Source: RGZA01 sp964568585
GTDB lineage: Bacteria > Pseudomonadota > Alphaproteobacteria > UBA9219 > RGZA01
Length of the DNA: 27,079 nucleotides
Assembly: GCA_964568585.1 (NCBI GenBank)
Contig: CAZMQI010000026.1
Location: forward strand, 1 to 27,079
Reading direction: 5' to 3'
Shown: in pieces, positions 7,388 to 15,642 of the stretch
How positions within the stretch are numbered: position 1 is the stretch's first letter
Layout of the letters: each line of letters starts with the position of its first letter
Program-made: the position numbers and the translations under genes
Notes under the pieces: generated by a model
Seen by the model: the letters and a program-made list of their open reading frames with translations, nothing else
Told to the model about the DNA's origin: nothing
Database searches by the model: none

Positions 7388-8932
7388 ATGCCGCAATTAA
7401 CGCAAACACCCGTCTGGCCAGAAATCATTAAAAGCTCGCAAAGCATGAAGGCGCAGCATTTGCGCGACCTGTTTTCTGCTGAGCCGCGTCGCTTTGAGCA
7501 AATGAGCGTGTACGTTGGCGAAGTGTTCCTTGATTATTCGCGCCAATGCCTAATACCCCAGACCTTGGAGTTGCTGGCAACATGTCTGGAACAACAGGAT
7601 TTTGCTACAAAACGCGCCGCCCTATTTGCGGGCGATAAGGTGAACACCAGCGAAGGACGTCCTGCGCTTCACACATCACTGCGTTCGAGTGACAGCAAGG
7701 TTCCCAATTATAAGGATATACAGGCGGAACGTGAACGTGCATTGGATTTTGCAGAAAAGCTGCGCGCAAAACAAATCATCGGCGCAACTGGTAAGCCCAT
7801 TAAGAATATTATCCATATCGGCATAGGTGGTTCCGATTTAGGGCCGCAACTTTTGACGCTGGCACTGGCTGATGAATATTCGCCCAATATCGTGTTCATT
7901 CGCAATGTTGATGCAGGGCCAATTGCCAAAGCCATGGCGCAATTGAATGCCGAAGAAACAATGCTGTTCATCGCATCCAAAACATTTACCACGGCCGAAA
8001 CGCTGCTGAATGCGAATACATTGCTCGCTTGGCTTGCAAAGACGCTTGGGAGCGATAAAGCGTTGCAGCATCTCGTGGCGCTGACCGCTTCACCCGATAA
8101 AGCAAAAGCATATGGCGTGGATGATGCGCGCATCTTCCGCTTCTGGGATTGGGTTGGGGGGCGTTTTTCCGTCTGGTCATCAATTGGGTTGCCAGCGATG
8201 GCTGCAATGGGACGCGCGAAATTCACCGAATTGCTGCGTGGCGGCGAAGTGATGGACGAACATTTTGCCGATGCACCGTTGCTGGTGAATATGCCGGTAA
8301 TTCTGGCGATGCTGAGTGTGTGGAATATCAATGTACTTGGCTATCACTCGCGCGCGGTGCTGCCATATTCCGAAGCATTGCGCGAATGGCCAAGCTATTT
8401 GCAGCAATTGGAAATGGAAAGCTTGGGTAAATCCGTTGACCGTGATGGCAAAGCGGTTGCGTATGCAACTGCCCCTGTTGTGTTCGGTATGACCGGAACG
8501 CCTGCACAACACGCGTTTATGCAGGCATTGCACCAAGGCACACAAATCATCCCTGCTGAAATCATAATGGTGAAAGCAGGACATCATCCATTGCCCGGTC
8601 ATCACACCATGCTGAATGCGAATGGTCTCGCCCAGGCAGAAGCGTTGCAGCAAGGCAAACAAAGCGACGATTTACAAAAACATTTTTCCGGAAATCGTCC
8701 AAGCAGCATCATCGCGCTTGATACGTTATCACCATTCGCGATTGGCGAGCTCCTCGCACTCTATGAACATAAAGTATTCACTGAAAGTGTGTTCTGGAAC
8801 CTCAATCCGTTTGATCAATGGGGCGTTGAGCTGGGCAAGACATTGGCTACGCCAATTCAGAACGCTCTAGAAACAGACAGCACATCAAGCACTGTAGGCG
8901 TTGGCCTTGTTAAGCGTTTAAGAAATCTTTAA
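7388..8932 (+). CDS. pgi: Glucose-6-phosphate isomerase
   Basis: Pgi interconverts glucose 6-phosphate and fructose 6-phosphate in the cytoplasm. The 514-residue protein carries IGIGGSDLGP (about 144-153), the signature WVGGRFSVWSSIG (255-267), QHAFMQALHQGT (with His375) and FWNLNPFDQWGVELGK (with Lys484). Two normally very conserved active-site runs are altered: the usual ESNGK reads ESLGK (344-348), and the usual EPGTNGQH reads MTGTPAQH (368-375). Starting at 7388 gives MPQLTQTPVWPEI, resembling other Pgi N-termini; the open frame extends to ATG 7346, which lies within the predicted promoter. The overall fold motifs leave little doubt about family, but kinetics may differ. Confidence 0.94.
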   Translation: MPQLTQTPVWPEIIKSSQSMKAQHLRDLFSAEPRRFEQMSVYVGEVFLDYSRQCLIPQTLELLATCLEQQDFATKRAALFAGDKVNTSEGRPALHTSLRSSDSKVPNYKDIQAERERALDFAEKLRAKQIIGATGKPIKNIIHIGIGGSDLGPQLLTLALADEYSPNIVFIRNVDAGPIAKAMAQLNAEETMLFIASKTFTTAETLLNANTLLAWLAKTLGSDKALQHLVALTASPDKAKAYGVDDARIFRFWDWVGGRFSVWSSIGLPAMAAMGRAKFTELLRGGEVMDEHFADAPLLVNMPVILAMLSVWNINVLGYHSRAVLPYSEALREWPSYLQQLEMESLGKSVDRDGKAVAYATAPVVFGMTGTPAQHAFMQALHQGTQIIPAEIIMVKAGHHPLPGHHTMLNANGLAQAEALQQGKQSDDLQKHFSGNRPSSIIALDTLSPFAIGELLALYEHKVFTESVFWNLNPFDQWGVELGKTLATPIQNALETDSTSSTVGVGLVKRLRNL

Positions 8933-8965
8933 GGCATGGCACTATAATTCCTTAAGCAGGAATTC

Positions 8966-10201
8966 ATGGCACACACGCTTGATAAAAAACATTTATCACC
9001 CATCACGCAGACCGAACTTGATTTGGCAATCAAGAAGCACGTCATGTATGCCAATGCCAAAGTCGGCGGTGCGCGTGCTATTTTAAGCTACAAAGATTTA
9101 TCGGGATTAGTATTGCGCGCGGTGGATTTATCCAGCGCGGATTTTAGCGGCTCGCTGTTTTACGATGCGGATATGCGTAACTGCAAAATGGAAGGCAGTG
9201 TTTTCTTCTGCGCCAATCTGCAAAAGGCACATTTGAATGGCGCGCGGCTTGCGCGTGTGGATATGCGCGGCGCTAATATTCAAGGAGTTGATTTCTCCGG
9301 CGCGGATCTGACACAGGCCGATATGCGCGAAGGGTCGATGGCAACCAAAGACAGGCGCGGTAATATCAGCGTAAAGCCATCGCCTGGCGCGATGGCACCC
9401 AAGCCAGAGGGCAAAAAAAGCGAAATGCCCGTATATACAGATGATGTGGATGCCAGAGAAGCATTGTTCATCGGCACCAAAATGCACCGCGCCATGCTGC
9501 GTGGTGCCAACATGCAAGGCGCGATTTTAGAGGATGCGGATTTAACAGGCGCGCAGATGGATGGTGCAAGTTTGCGTGAAGCTGTACTGCTTAATACAAC
9601 TTTGGATGGTATTGAATTATCGCAAGTCAATTTCGCGCATGCCTTGCGCGACGAGATTCAGGGCCTTGGTATTGAAGATACGTTCGAACCCTTGCCTACA
9701 TTGTTCACCAAACACGCGGTATGGGTTGAAAGCGGTGGTGCAATCGGCACGCGGCTTGATCTAACGCGTTATGATTTGCGCGCCCATAAAGGGCAGTACA
9801 TTGATTTCAAAGAACAGAATTTGATCATGATGAAAGCGCGTCAGGCGATTTTCTATCATGTGCGTTTCAGTGGAGCGCAAATCCAGGCGTGTGATTTCCG
9901 TAATTGCGATTTCCGTTTAGCGTTATTTGATAAAGCCGATTTGCGCGGCAGCGATTTCTCCGGTTCCAATATGATGCGCGCGCGCTTCCAGCTTGCGCTG
10001 CTTTACCCGCTTAAATTGCCCGATGGACGGATTGTGCCAACCAATATGAGTAATTGTAATCTGCGCTATTCCGATTTTACTGGCGCAGATTTAAAGAGTG
10101 TGAATTTCACTGGCGCGGATCTATCCTATGCCGATATGCGCGGCACCAACCTGGCTGGTGCGGATATCACCGGCGCCATCACCGAAAACACCCTATTTTA
10201 A
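8966..10201 (+). CDS. Pentapeptide-repeat protein, two-module
   Basis: The 411-residue protein consists mostly of A(D/N)LxG-type pentapeptide repeats, which fold as a right-handed quadrilateral beta-helix. Repeats occur at about 42-123, 165-225 and 275-405. Two linkers interrupt them: a Pro/Lys-rich one (124-160) and one at about 226-250. A similar entry sequence precedes the first and last blocks: KH-x-MY...GGARA-x-L...DL from residue 24 and KH-x-VW...GTR-x-D-L...DL from residue 249, suggesting an internal duplication. There is no signal peptide or membrane segment. AGGA lies about 5 bases before ATG 8966. It sits 33 bases after pgi. Function is unknown; some family members inhibit DNA gyrase, but nothing here shows that. 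Confidence 0.88.
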   Translation: MAHTLDKKHLSPITQTELDLAIKKHVMYANAKVGGARAILSYKDLSGLVLRAVDLSSADFSGSLFYDADMRNCKMEGSVFFCANLQKAHLNGARLARVDMRGANIQGVDFSGADLTQADMREGSMATKDRRGNISVKPSPGAMAPKPEGKKSEMPVYTDDVDAREALFIGTKMHRAMLRGANMQGAILEDADLTGAQMDGASLREAVLLNTTLDGIELSQVNFAHALRDEIQGLGIEDTFEPLPTLFTKHAVWVESGGAIGTRLDLTRYDLRAHKGQYIDFKEQNLIMMKARQAIFYHVRFSGAQIQACDFRNCDFRLALFDKADLRGSDFSGSNMMRARFQLALLYPLKLPDGRIVPTNMSNCNLRYSDFTGADLKSVNFTGADLSYADMRGTNLAGADITGAITENTLF

Positions 10202-10251
10202 CATATAAAAACTCGTTTAGTTTAACGTACGATTTGCATTAGAATGGTTCT

Positions 10252-12078
10252 ATGCCTATTCGTTTATTGCCATCGCATCTTGTCAACCAAATCGCCGCCG
10301 GTGAAGTCATCGAGCGGCCAGCGGCGGTTGCTAAAGAACTCGTTGAAAATGCATTGGATGCTGGTGCAACACGCGTAGATGTCACAACACGCGAAGGCGG
10401 GGTCAGTGCCATAACGGTTCAGGATAATGGCGACGGGATGACTGGCGAAGAACTCAAGCTGGCTGTTGAACGCCACGCGACATCCAAATTGCCTGAAGAT
10501 AATCTGGAGATGATTTCCAGCTTCGGGTTCCGTGGGGAAGCCTTGCCATCCATCGCATCGGTCAGTCGTATGACGATTGCCAGCCGCAAACGTGGAAGCC
10601 AAGATGCATGGCAATTGCAGATTGATGGCGGTGCAATGCGCGACATCAAACCAACATCCTTATCCGAAGGTACACGTATTGATGTGCAGGATTTATTCTA
10701 TGCCACACCGGCGCGTTTGAAATTCCTCAAATCCCTGCCAACCGAATATGGGCATATTCTTGAAACGCTGGAACGGCTGGCCATGGCATGGCCGAATGTC
10801 AGTTTTTCGCTCAGCGAAGAAGGACGTAAACCGTGGCGCTGCGAAGCTGTGCCGGGTCTGTTTCCCGAACAACGCAAAGCGCGTTTAGGCGCTATTTTAG
10901 GTGCTGATTTCGCCAATAACGCCGTGGCGGTTGATGCATCGCGTGGCGGTGTAAATTTAAGCGGGTGGATTGGATTGCCAACCCTGAACCGCGCATTCGC
11001 ACGCGACCAATATCTCTTCGTCAATAATCGCCCCGTACGTGACCGCGTGCTGTTGGGCGCCGTTAAAGCGGCTTACGGTGATTTAATCCCGCATGGCCGT
11101 CATGCAGTGGTTGCATTATTTCTTGATATGCCGATGGCGGAGGTGGATATCAATGTGCATCCCGCGAAACTGGAAGTGCGTTTCCGTGATGGCGCGCTCA
11201 TTCGCGGATTGATCATCAGCACATTGCGTCAAGCATTACATGCCGAAGCAAAAATCACATCGAACACCTTGAGTGAAGCGACGCTACAAAGTTTTCAAGC
11301 AAGCCAGAACGTTCAACGTGCTGCATTCTATGGCGGCCAACCTTCCTATAATTGGCAGCCATCCCCTGAACAGCTACATGAACAACAACGCAGCATGAGC
11401 GGGTTTAGCGATGTCGCGCAGCCGTTTGCCAAACAACATATTAACAATGATTTCGCCGCCGCAGCGCAGCAGGATAATTCGCCCGTGGATGGGCAGGATT
11501 ATCCGCTAGGTGCAGCATTAGCGCAGATTCACGAGACTTATATTGTAGCGCAAACTGCTGATGGCTTGGTATTGGTTGACCAACATGCAGCCCATGAACG
11601 CCTGACCTATGAGCGCATGAAAGCGGCATTGGCAAACGGCGGCGTGAAGCGCCAAGGCTTGCTTATTCCTGAAGTCGTAGAACTGAGCGATCTGGATGCA
11701 ACGCGCATCTTGGAAAAGCAAAGCGAATTTGCTGAATTGGGGCTGATCCTTGAATCCTTTGGCGGCAACGCCATCGTTGTGCATGAAATTCCTGCACTAT
11801 TAAACAAAACCAATATCCAGAAACTGATACAGGATCTTGCCGCCGAAATCGGTGAGTGGGGGCATGCCATCAGCCTTAAAGAAAAACTGGAAGAGGTCTG
11901 TTCCACCATCGCCTGTCATGGCTCCATTCGTGCAGGACGCGCGCTCACGCGTGAGGAAATGAATGCATTGCTGCGCCAGATGGAAGCAACGCCGCACTCT
12001 GGCCAGTGCAATCATGGCCGCCCGACCTATATCGAATTGAAATTCAGTGATGTTGAAAAACTGTTTCAGCGTAAATAG
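10252..12078 (+). CDS. mutL: DNA mismatch repair protein MutL (endonuclease type)
   Basis: MutL links mismatch recognition by MutS to strand removal. The 608-residue protein has the GHKL ATPase motifs in order: NQIAAGEVIERP (12-23), KELVENALDAGA (28-39, with catalytic Glu29), DNGDGM (58-63) and FGFRGEAL (91-98). The C-terminal dimerisation domain (about 425-608) carries the metal-binding endonuclease motif DQHA-x2-E-x4-E starting at Asp443, ACHGSIRAGRA around Cys555 and CNHGRP around Cys586. MutL therefore should nick DNA itself, as expected in bacteria without MutH. A low-complexity Gln/Ser-rich linker joins the domains. The stop codon directly abuts the xerD start. Confidence 0.96.
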   Translation: MPIRLLPSHLVNQIAAGEVIERPAAVAKELVENALDAGATRVDVTTREGGVSAITVQDNGDGMTGEELKLAVERHATSKLPEDNLEMISSFGFRGEALPSIASVSRMTIASRKRGSQDAWQLQIDGGAMRDIKPTSLSEGTRIDVQDLFYATPARLKFLKSLPTEYGHILETLERLAMAWPNVSFSLSEEGRKPWRCEAVPGLFPEQRKARLGAILGADFANNAVAVDASRGGVNLSGWIGLPTLNRAFARDQYLFVNNRPVRDRVLLGAVKAAYGDLIPHGRHAVVALFLDMPMAEVDINVHPAKLEVRFRDGALIRGLIISTLRQALHAEAKITSNTLSEATLQSFQASQNVQRAAFYGGQPSYNWQPSPEQLHEQQRSMSGFSDVAQPFAKQHINNDFAAAAQQDNSPVDGQDYPLGAALAQIHETYIVAQTADGLVLVDQHAAHERLTYERMKAALANGGVKRQGLLIPEVVELSDLDATRILEKQSEFAELGLILESFGGNAIVVHEIPALLNKTNIQKLIQDLAAEIGEWGHAISLKEKLEEVCSTIACHGSIRAGRALTREEMNALLRQMEATPHSGQCNHGRPTYIELKFSDVEKLFQRK

Positions 12079-12981
12079 ATGATCGCATTTCTTGACGCAT
12101 TCCTGGATATGTTGGTGGCAGAACGCGCTGTGTCAAAGAACACGCGTGCGGCTTATTCTGCCGATATCATTCAGGCGGCTGATTTCTTCACGCGGCGCAA
12201 GAAGAATATTGCGGATGTTGATGAAAGCGATATCACCGCTTTTATGAAATCCATTTCTGCGCTTGCACCTAAAAGTCGTGCGCGGAAACTCTCATCTCTT
12301 AAACAATATTACCGTTTTCTGGTTTCAGAAAATCATAGGAAGGATGACCCCACAACCGAACAGGAAGGCCCAAAACTTTCACGTAAGCTTCCCGATGTTC
12401 TAAGTATTGAGGATATGCAAAAATTATTTGGCGCCGTGGCGGGGCAATCGCCAGACGCCATTCGTATGAATGCGTTGTTGGAGCTCGCATATGGGTCTGG
12501 CCTTCGCGTGAGTGAATTGATGAGCCTTCCATTGTCATCCTACAGCGATAAACGCCGCGCGATGTTGGTGCGCGGAAAGGGTGATAAAGAACGGTTGGTG
12601 CCCTTATCACAGCCGGCGCATACAGCGGTTGCCGCATATCTTGCCATCCGTTCAAAATTTCTGCCAAAAAAAGTGAAGGCGTCGGCCTATCTTTTTCCTT
12701 CACATGGAAAGGATGGATATTTATCGCGTATCCGTTTTTATCAGATACTCAAAGACGTTGCGGCAAAGGCGGGCTTGCCGTTTAAAAAAATCCATCCGCA
12801 TAGTTTGCGTCATGCATTTGCAACACATGTATTATCCGGTGGCGCTGACTTGCGTAGTTTGCAACAAATGCTGGGTCATGCGGATATCGGTACAACGCAG
12901 ATTTATACCCATGTGGTGCGTGACCATTTGCAGAAAACCGTTGAAACGCACCATCCATTAGCTAAGAAACGTAAATCTTAA
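12079..12981 (+). CDS. xerD: Tyrosine recombinase XerD
   Basis: XerD acts with XerC at dif to resolve chromosome dimers at division. The 300-residue protein has the N-terminal SAM-like core-binding domain (about 1-90) and the catalytic domain with Arg143 (GSGLRVSEL), Lys167 (RGKGDKER), His241/Arg244 (HPHSLRHAFATH), His267 (LGHADI) and nucleophile Tyr276 (TQIYTH). XerC and XerD are hard to separate by sequence alone; the accA gene just downstream is the usual alphaproteobacterial neighbour of xerD, which favours XerD. The ATG immediately follows the mutL stop with no Shine-Dalgarno in view, so re-initiation by ribosomes finishing mutL is likely. Confidence 0.88.
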   Translation: MIAFLDAFLDMLVAERAVSKNTRAAYSADIIQAADFFTRRKKNIADVDESDITAFMKSISALAPKSRARKLSSLKQYYRFLVSENHRKDDPTTEQEGPKLSRKLPDVLSIEDMQKLFGAVAGQSPDAIRMNALLELAYGSGLRVSELMSLPLSSYSDKRRAMLVRGKGDKERLVPLSQPAHTAVAAYLAIRSKFLPKKVKASAYLFPSHGKDGYLSRIRFYQILKDVAAKAGLPFKKIHPHSLRHAFATHVLSGGADLRSLQQMLGHADIGTTQIYTHVVRDHLQKTVETHHPLAKKRKS

Positions 12982-13059
12982 TTTTATTGGGGTTAACGCG
13001 GATATTTGCCATTCCGGGCATGCTGTGCTATTGGCTTTACTCCATTTTTCGAGGAAATG

Positions 13060-14016
13060 ATGCATCTATTAGATTTTGAACAAAGCGTTGCAGAACTGGA
13101 AGCCAAAATTGAAGAGCTTCGCCATCTATCTGTTGGTGGTCAAGTCAGCATTGCTGGCGATGTCGCAAAGCTGCAAGGCAAGCTCGATAAACAGCTCAAA
13201 AGCCTTTATGCAAAACTAACCCCAGCCCAAAAAGTGCAAGTCGCGCGTCATCCTGAACGCCCGCACACCATTGAAATCATCAAGAACTTGATCGAAGATT
13301 TTGTGCCATTATCAGGCGACCGTTTATTCGGCGATGATCAGGCGATTATCGGTGGTCTTGGCCGTTTTCGCGGCACTGCCGTGATGGTCATGGGCCATGA
13401 ACGCGGCCATGATACCGAAACGCGTTTAAAGCACAATTTTGGTATGGCCAAGCCCGAAGGTTATCGTAAAGCACAGCGCCTGATGGAGCTGGCAGCGAAA
13501 TTCAATTTACCTATTTTAAGTTTTGTGGATACCGCGGGCGCATTCCCTGGCGTTGATGCAGAAGCGCGTGGCCAAGCCGAAGCGATTGCCAAAGGCATTG
13601 AAGTTTGTCTGCAAGTCGCGGTTCCGTTCGTTACCACCATCATCGGTGAAGGTGGTTCGGGTGGTGCGATTGCGATTGCCGCTGCCGACCGCGTATTGAT
13701 GTTGGAGCATGCGATTTATTCTGTTATTTCGCCTGAAGGTTGTGCATCCATTTTATGGCGCAGCCCGACCCATGCCAGCGATGCAGCCGAAGCACTTCGC
13801 CTGACCGCACAGGATTTGAAGGAGCTGGATGTCATTGATGAAATCATTTCGGAACCGCTTGGCGGCGCGCATCGACAAAAAGAAGAAACCTTGGCGCGCC
13901 TTGCTGATGCCATCGAAAAGCATTTGAATGATTTAATTGGCACAGAGCCAGCAAAGCTTATCAAAAACCGTCAGGACAAGTTTTTGAATATGGGTCAAAA
14001 GAGTCTGGCAGCCTAA
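13060..14016 (+). CDS. accA: Acetyl-CoA carboxylase carboxyltransferase subunit alpha
   Basis: AccA with AccD transfers the carboxyl group from biotin-BCCP to acetyl-CoA to make malonyl-CoA, the first committed step of fatty acid synthesis. The 318-residue length matches E. coli AccA. The N-terminal coiled region (MHLLDFEQSVAELEAKIEEL) and the crotonase-fold core are clear, with HNFGMAKPEGYRKA, FVDTAGAFPG and the glycine-rich oxyanion-hole run GEGGSGGAIAIA followed by SVISPEGCASILW. GAGGAA lies just upstream; ATG 13060 is better spaced than the adjacent ATG 13057, and the open frame extends to 13006 without conserved residues. Confidence 0.96.
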   Translation: MHLLDFEQSVAELEAKIEELRHLSVGGQVSIAGDVAKLQGKLDKQLKSLYAKLTPAQKVQVARHPERPHTIEIIKNLIEDFVPLSGDRLFGDDQAIIGGLGRFRGTAVMVMGHERGHDTETRLKHNFGMAKPEGYRKAQRLMELAAKFNLPILSFVDTAGAFPGVDAEARGQAEAIAKGIEVCLQVAVPFVTTIIGEGGSGGAIAIAAADRVLMLEHAIYSVISPEGCASILWRSPTHASDAAEALRLTAQDLKELDVIDEIISEPLGGAHRQKEETLARLADAIEKHLNDLIGTEPAKLIKNRQDKFLNMGQKSLAA

Positions 14017-14093
14017 GCGTTTCGCAAAGACTTCCGCGATTGTTACAAAACCGACTCGGTCAACTATTCCAAAGCTTACAAAGGATGGCTTTC

Positions 14094-14122
14094 TTGCCAT
14101 GCCTTAAGTCATGTGTTAATTA
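14094..14122 (+). promoter_or_regulatory. Candidate promoter for the small membrane protein pair
   Basis: TTGCCA (14094-14099) and TAATTA (14117-14122) are 17 bases apart in the 148-base gap after accA. An inverted repeat AAGTCAT (14106-14112) / ATGACTT (14125-14131) brackets the -10 box and could be an operator. Predicted only. Confidence 0.35.
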
Positions 14123-14164
14123 AAATGACTTCCTTTAATCTCTCTCCTTTTTAAGGTGCTTCAC

Positions 14165-14488
14165 ATGCAGTGCGAAAATTCAGGTCTTTGTGGTCGTCTC
14201 ACATATATTGCCAGTATTCTGGTATTGGTGATGTTTGTAATTAATGCGGGCTTCATTCTTAACAACCGCTCACTACAAGAAGATTTGATGGCACAGCAAA
14301 CCATCTTCCAAAGCAAGAGCGCCAAAATCCAGCAGAACAGCACCTTCGCCAATATCAACCAAAGTCTTATCCAAGCGCTGACTACTGCGGTGATTGCCCG
14401 TAAGGATGAACAGATCAAGGCATTGCTCATTCAAAATGAAGTCAACTTGAATGGCGCAACCGCTCCCGCCCCCGCTCCTAAACAATAA
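14165..14488 (+). CDS. Small membrane-anchored coiled-coil protein
   Basis: I do not recognise a family. The 107-residue protein has a Cys-containing N-terminus (MQCENSGLCGR), one hydrophobic segment (about 12-32), then a Gln/Ser/Lys-rich helical stretch likely to form a coiled coil (about 35-95) and a short APAPAP tail. With Arg11 before and NNR after the segment, orientation is not certain; the helical part could face the periplasm. ATG 14165 has AAGG about 8 bases upstream; a GTG at 14156 is also in frame. It lies 37 bases before a second gene of the same architecture and probably shares a transcript with it. Confidence 0.7.
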   Translation: MQCENSGLCGRLTYIASILVLVMFVINAGFILNNRSLQEDLMAQQTIFQSKSAKIQQNSTFANINQSLIQALTTAVIARKDEQIKALLIQNEVNLNGATAPAPAPKQ

Positions 14489-14525
14489 TTTCCAATTCTG
14501 TTCCATTTAAAAACGAGGCACTCTC

Positions 14526-14969
14526 ATGTCAGACGACCATAACCATAATCATAAATCAGTTACCATCCTCGCACTTGCGTTGCTGGGTTTCACCATATTC
14601 CAGTTCACACAAATCTTCGTGGATCGCGACAATATCCATTTGATGCAAGATCAAGTTAAGAAGAACATCGAACAAGCAGACAAAGTGCTGGCCGATAATC
14701 AGAAAATGCTTGATCAGCTCAACGCGATTGCGATCGGCACGCAGCGTCTTGCAGATGCAGGTAATACCAATGCAAAAGAAATCGTGGTGCAATTGAACCG
14801 TCTTGGCATCAAGATTAATCCGAACTTCAAGCCCGGTCAGGAAGGCCAGCCACAGGGTCAGCCGCCAGTGCAACCACCACAACAACCTCAAGCTGCACCA
14901 CAGAGTGATGCAGCCCCAGCGGTTCCACCAGTGGTGCCAGCAGAACCAAAAACACCGCCAAAGCCATAA
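14526..14969 (+). CDS. Membrane-anchored coiled-coil protein with Pro/Gln-rich tail
   Basis: Family not recognised. The 147-residue protein starts with an Asp/His/Asn-rich cytosolic-looking stretch (SDDHNHNHK), has one membrane segment (about 12-33), a predicted coiled coil (about 36-95, rich in heptad-spaced Leu/Ile/Val) and a Pro/Gln/Ala tail (about 100-147) of the sort that can span part of the cell wall. Its segment from the membrane helix through the coil parallels the preceding gene product, ending in IKIN where the other ends VNLN. GAGG lies about 8 bases before the ATG. A strong intrinsic terminator 25 bases downstream closes the unit. Confidence 0.75.
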   Translation: MSDDHNHNHKSVTILALALLGFTIFQFTQIFVDRDNIHLMQDQVKKNIEQADKVLADNQKMLDQLNAIAIGTQRLADAGNTNAKEIVVQLNRLGIKINPNFKPGQEGQPQGQPPVQPPQQPQAAPQSDAAPAVPPVVPAEPKTPPKP

Positions 14970-14983
14970 GCTGAAACCGGTTA

Positions 14984-14989
14984 TATAAT
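14984..14989 (+). promoter_or_regulatory. Perfect -10 box abutting the terminator
   Basis: TATAAT occurs within TTATATAATATTC, just before the terminator stem. No convincing -35 is seen at 16-18 bases. If used, transcription would begin near 14996, inside the left terminator arm, and could supply the DedA operon. Low confidence. Confidence 0.2.
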
Positions 14990-14994
14990 ATTCA

Positions 14995-15027
14995 AACATC
15001 CTCGCTTCGGCGGGGATGTTTTTTTTT
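14995..15027 (+). terminator. Intrinsic terminator after the coiled-coil pair
   Basis: An 11-bp stem (14995-15005 with 15010-15020, one T-G wobble) is closed by the stable C-TTCG-G tetraloop and runs directly into nine T residues (15019-15027). This is the clearest terminator in the window. It lies only 25 bases before the DedA-family start, so that operon needs a promoter overlapping this element or read-through. Confidence 0.93.
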
Positions 15028-15052
15028 CAGGCTAGTTTTTTAAGGATGCATC

Positions 15053-15637
15053 ATGTTAAAAAAATTATATAAATGGATGCTTGATAAAGCCGCCAGCCCT
15101 GCAGCGACACCGTCGCTTGCGGCAATCTCGTTCATCGAAAGCTCGTGCTTTCCATTGCCGCCTGATCTCATGCTCATCCCCATGTGCCTTGCGAACCGGA
15201 AGAAAGCATTCTGGTTCGCCTTTGTGTGCAGTGTCGCATCGGTGCTTGGCGGGTTGCTGGGTTATGGCATCGGCTATTTTCTCTACGAAACCGTGGGCAA
15301 ATGGTTGCTCGATTTATATGGCGGTGCCGATCATTCCTATGACACATTTAAAAAATCATTCGAAGAATGGGGATTCTGGCTGGTGGTAATGGCAGGTTTC
15401 ACACCATTCCCGTTCAAGGTCATCACGATTTGCAGCGGCCTTGCCAAACTTAACATCGGCGTGTTTTTTGTGGCCGCTGCCGTATCGCGTTCTGCTCGTT
15501 TCTTTTTGGAAGCTGCGTTAATCTATGTTTACGGTGATAAAGTCCGCGATTTGATGGAAAAACACTTCGAGCTCATTACTGCAGCTTTTTTTGTGTTGCT
15601 GGTGGGTGGCTTTTTGCTGATTAAGTTCGTAATATAG
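15053..15637 (+). CDS. YqaA/DedA-family (VTT domain) membrane protein
   Basis: DedA-superfamily proteins are inner-membrane proteins linked to lipid-carrier or phospholipid flipping and to envelope and proton homeostasis. The 194-residue protein has the conserved acidic run FIESSCFPLPPDLMLIP (27-43, with Glu29), a re-entrant-loop motif GFTPFPFKV (115-123) and SRSARFF (145-151), with several hydrophobic segments (about 20-45, 52-80, 105-140, 172-193). The length fits the YqaA branch. AAGGA precedes ATG 15053 by about 7 bases. It heads a tight operon with gpt, rlmI, the EndoU gene and the MafI-like gene; only five bases separate it from gpt. The exact substrate is not known. Confidence 0.88.
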   Translation: MLKKLYKWMLDKAASPAATPSLAAISFIESSCFPLPPDLMLIPMCLANRKKAFWFAFVCSVASVLGGLLGYGIGYFLYETVGKWLLDLYGGADHSYDTFKKSFEEWGFWLVVMAGFTPFPFKVITICSGLAKLNIGVFFVAAAVSRSARFFLEAALIYVYGDKVRDLMEKHFELITAAFFVLLVGGFLLIKFVI

Positions 15638-15642
15638 GGCTC

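Noticed and set aside
7708..8331. Minus-strand open frame (207 codons) inside pgi
   Set aside because: Shadow of pgi, Ser/Ala/Arg-rich with no domain features.
14104..14119. CtrA-like site TTAA-N8-TTAA
   Set aside because: The CtrA consensus needs seven bases between the half sites; eight are present.
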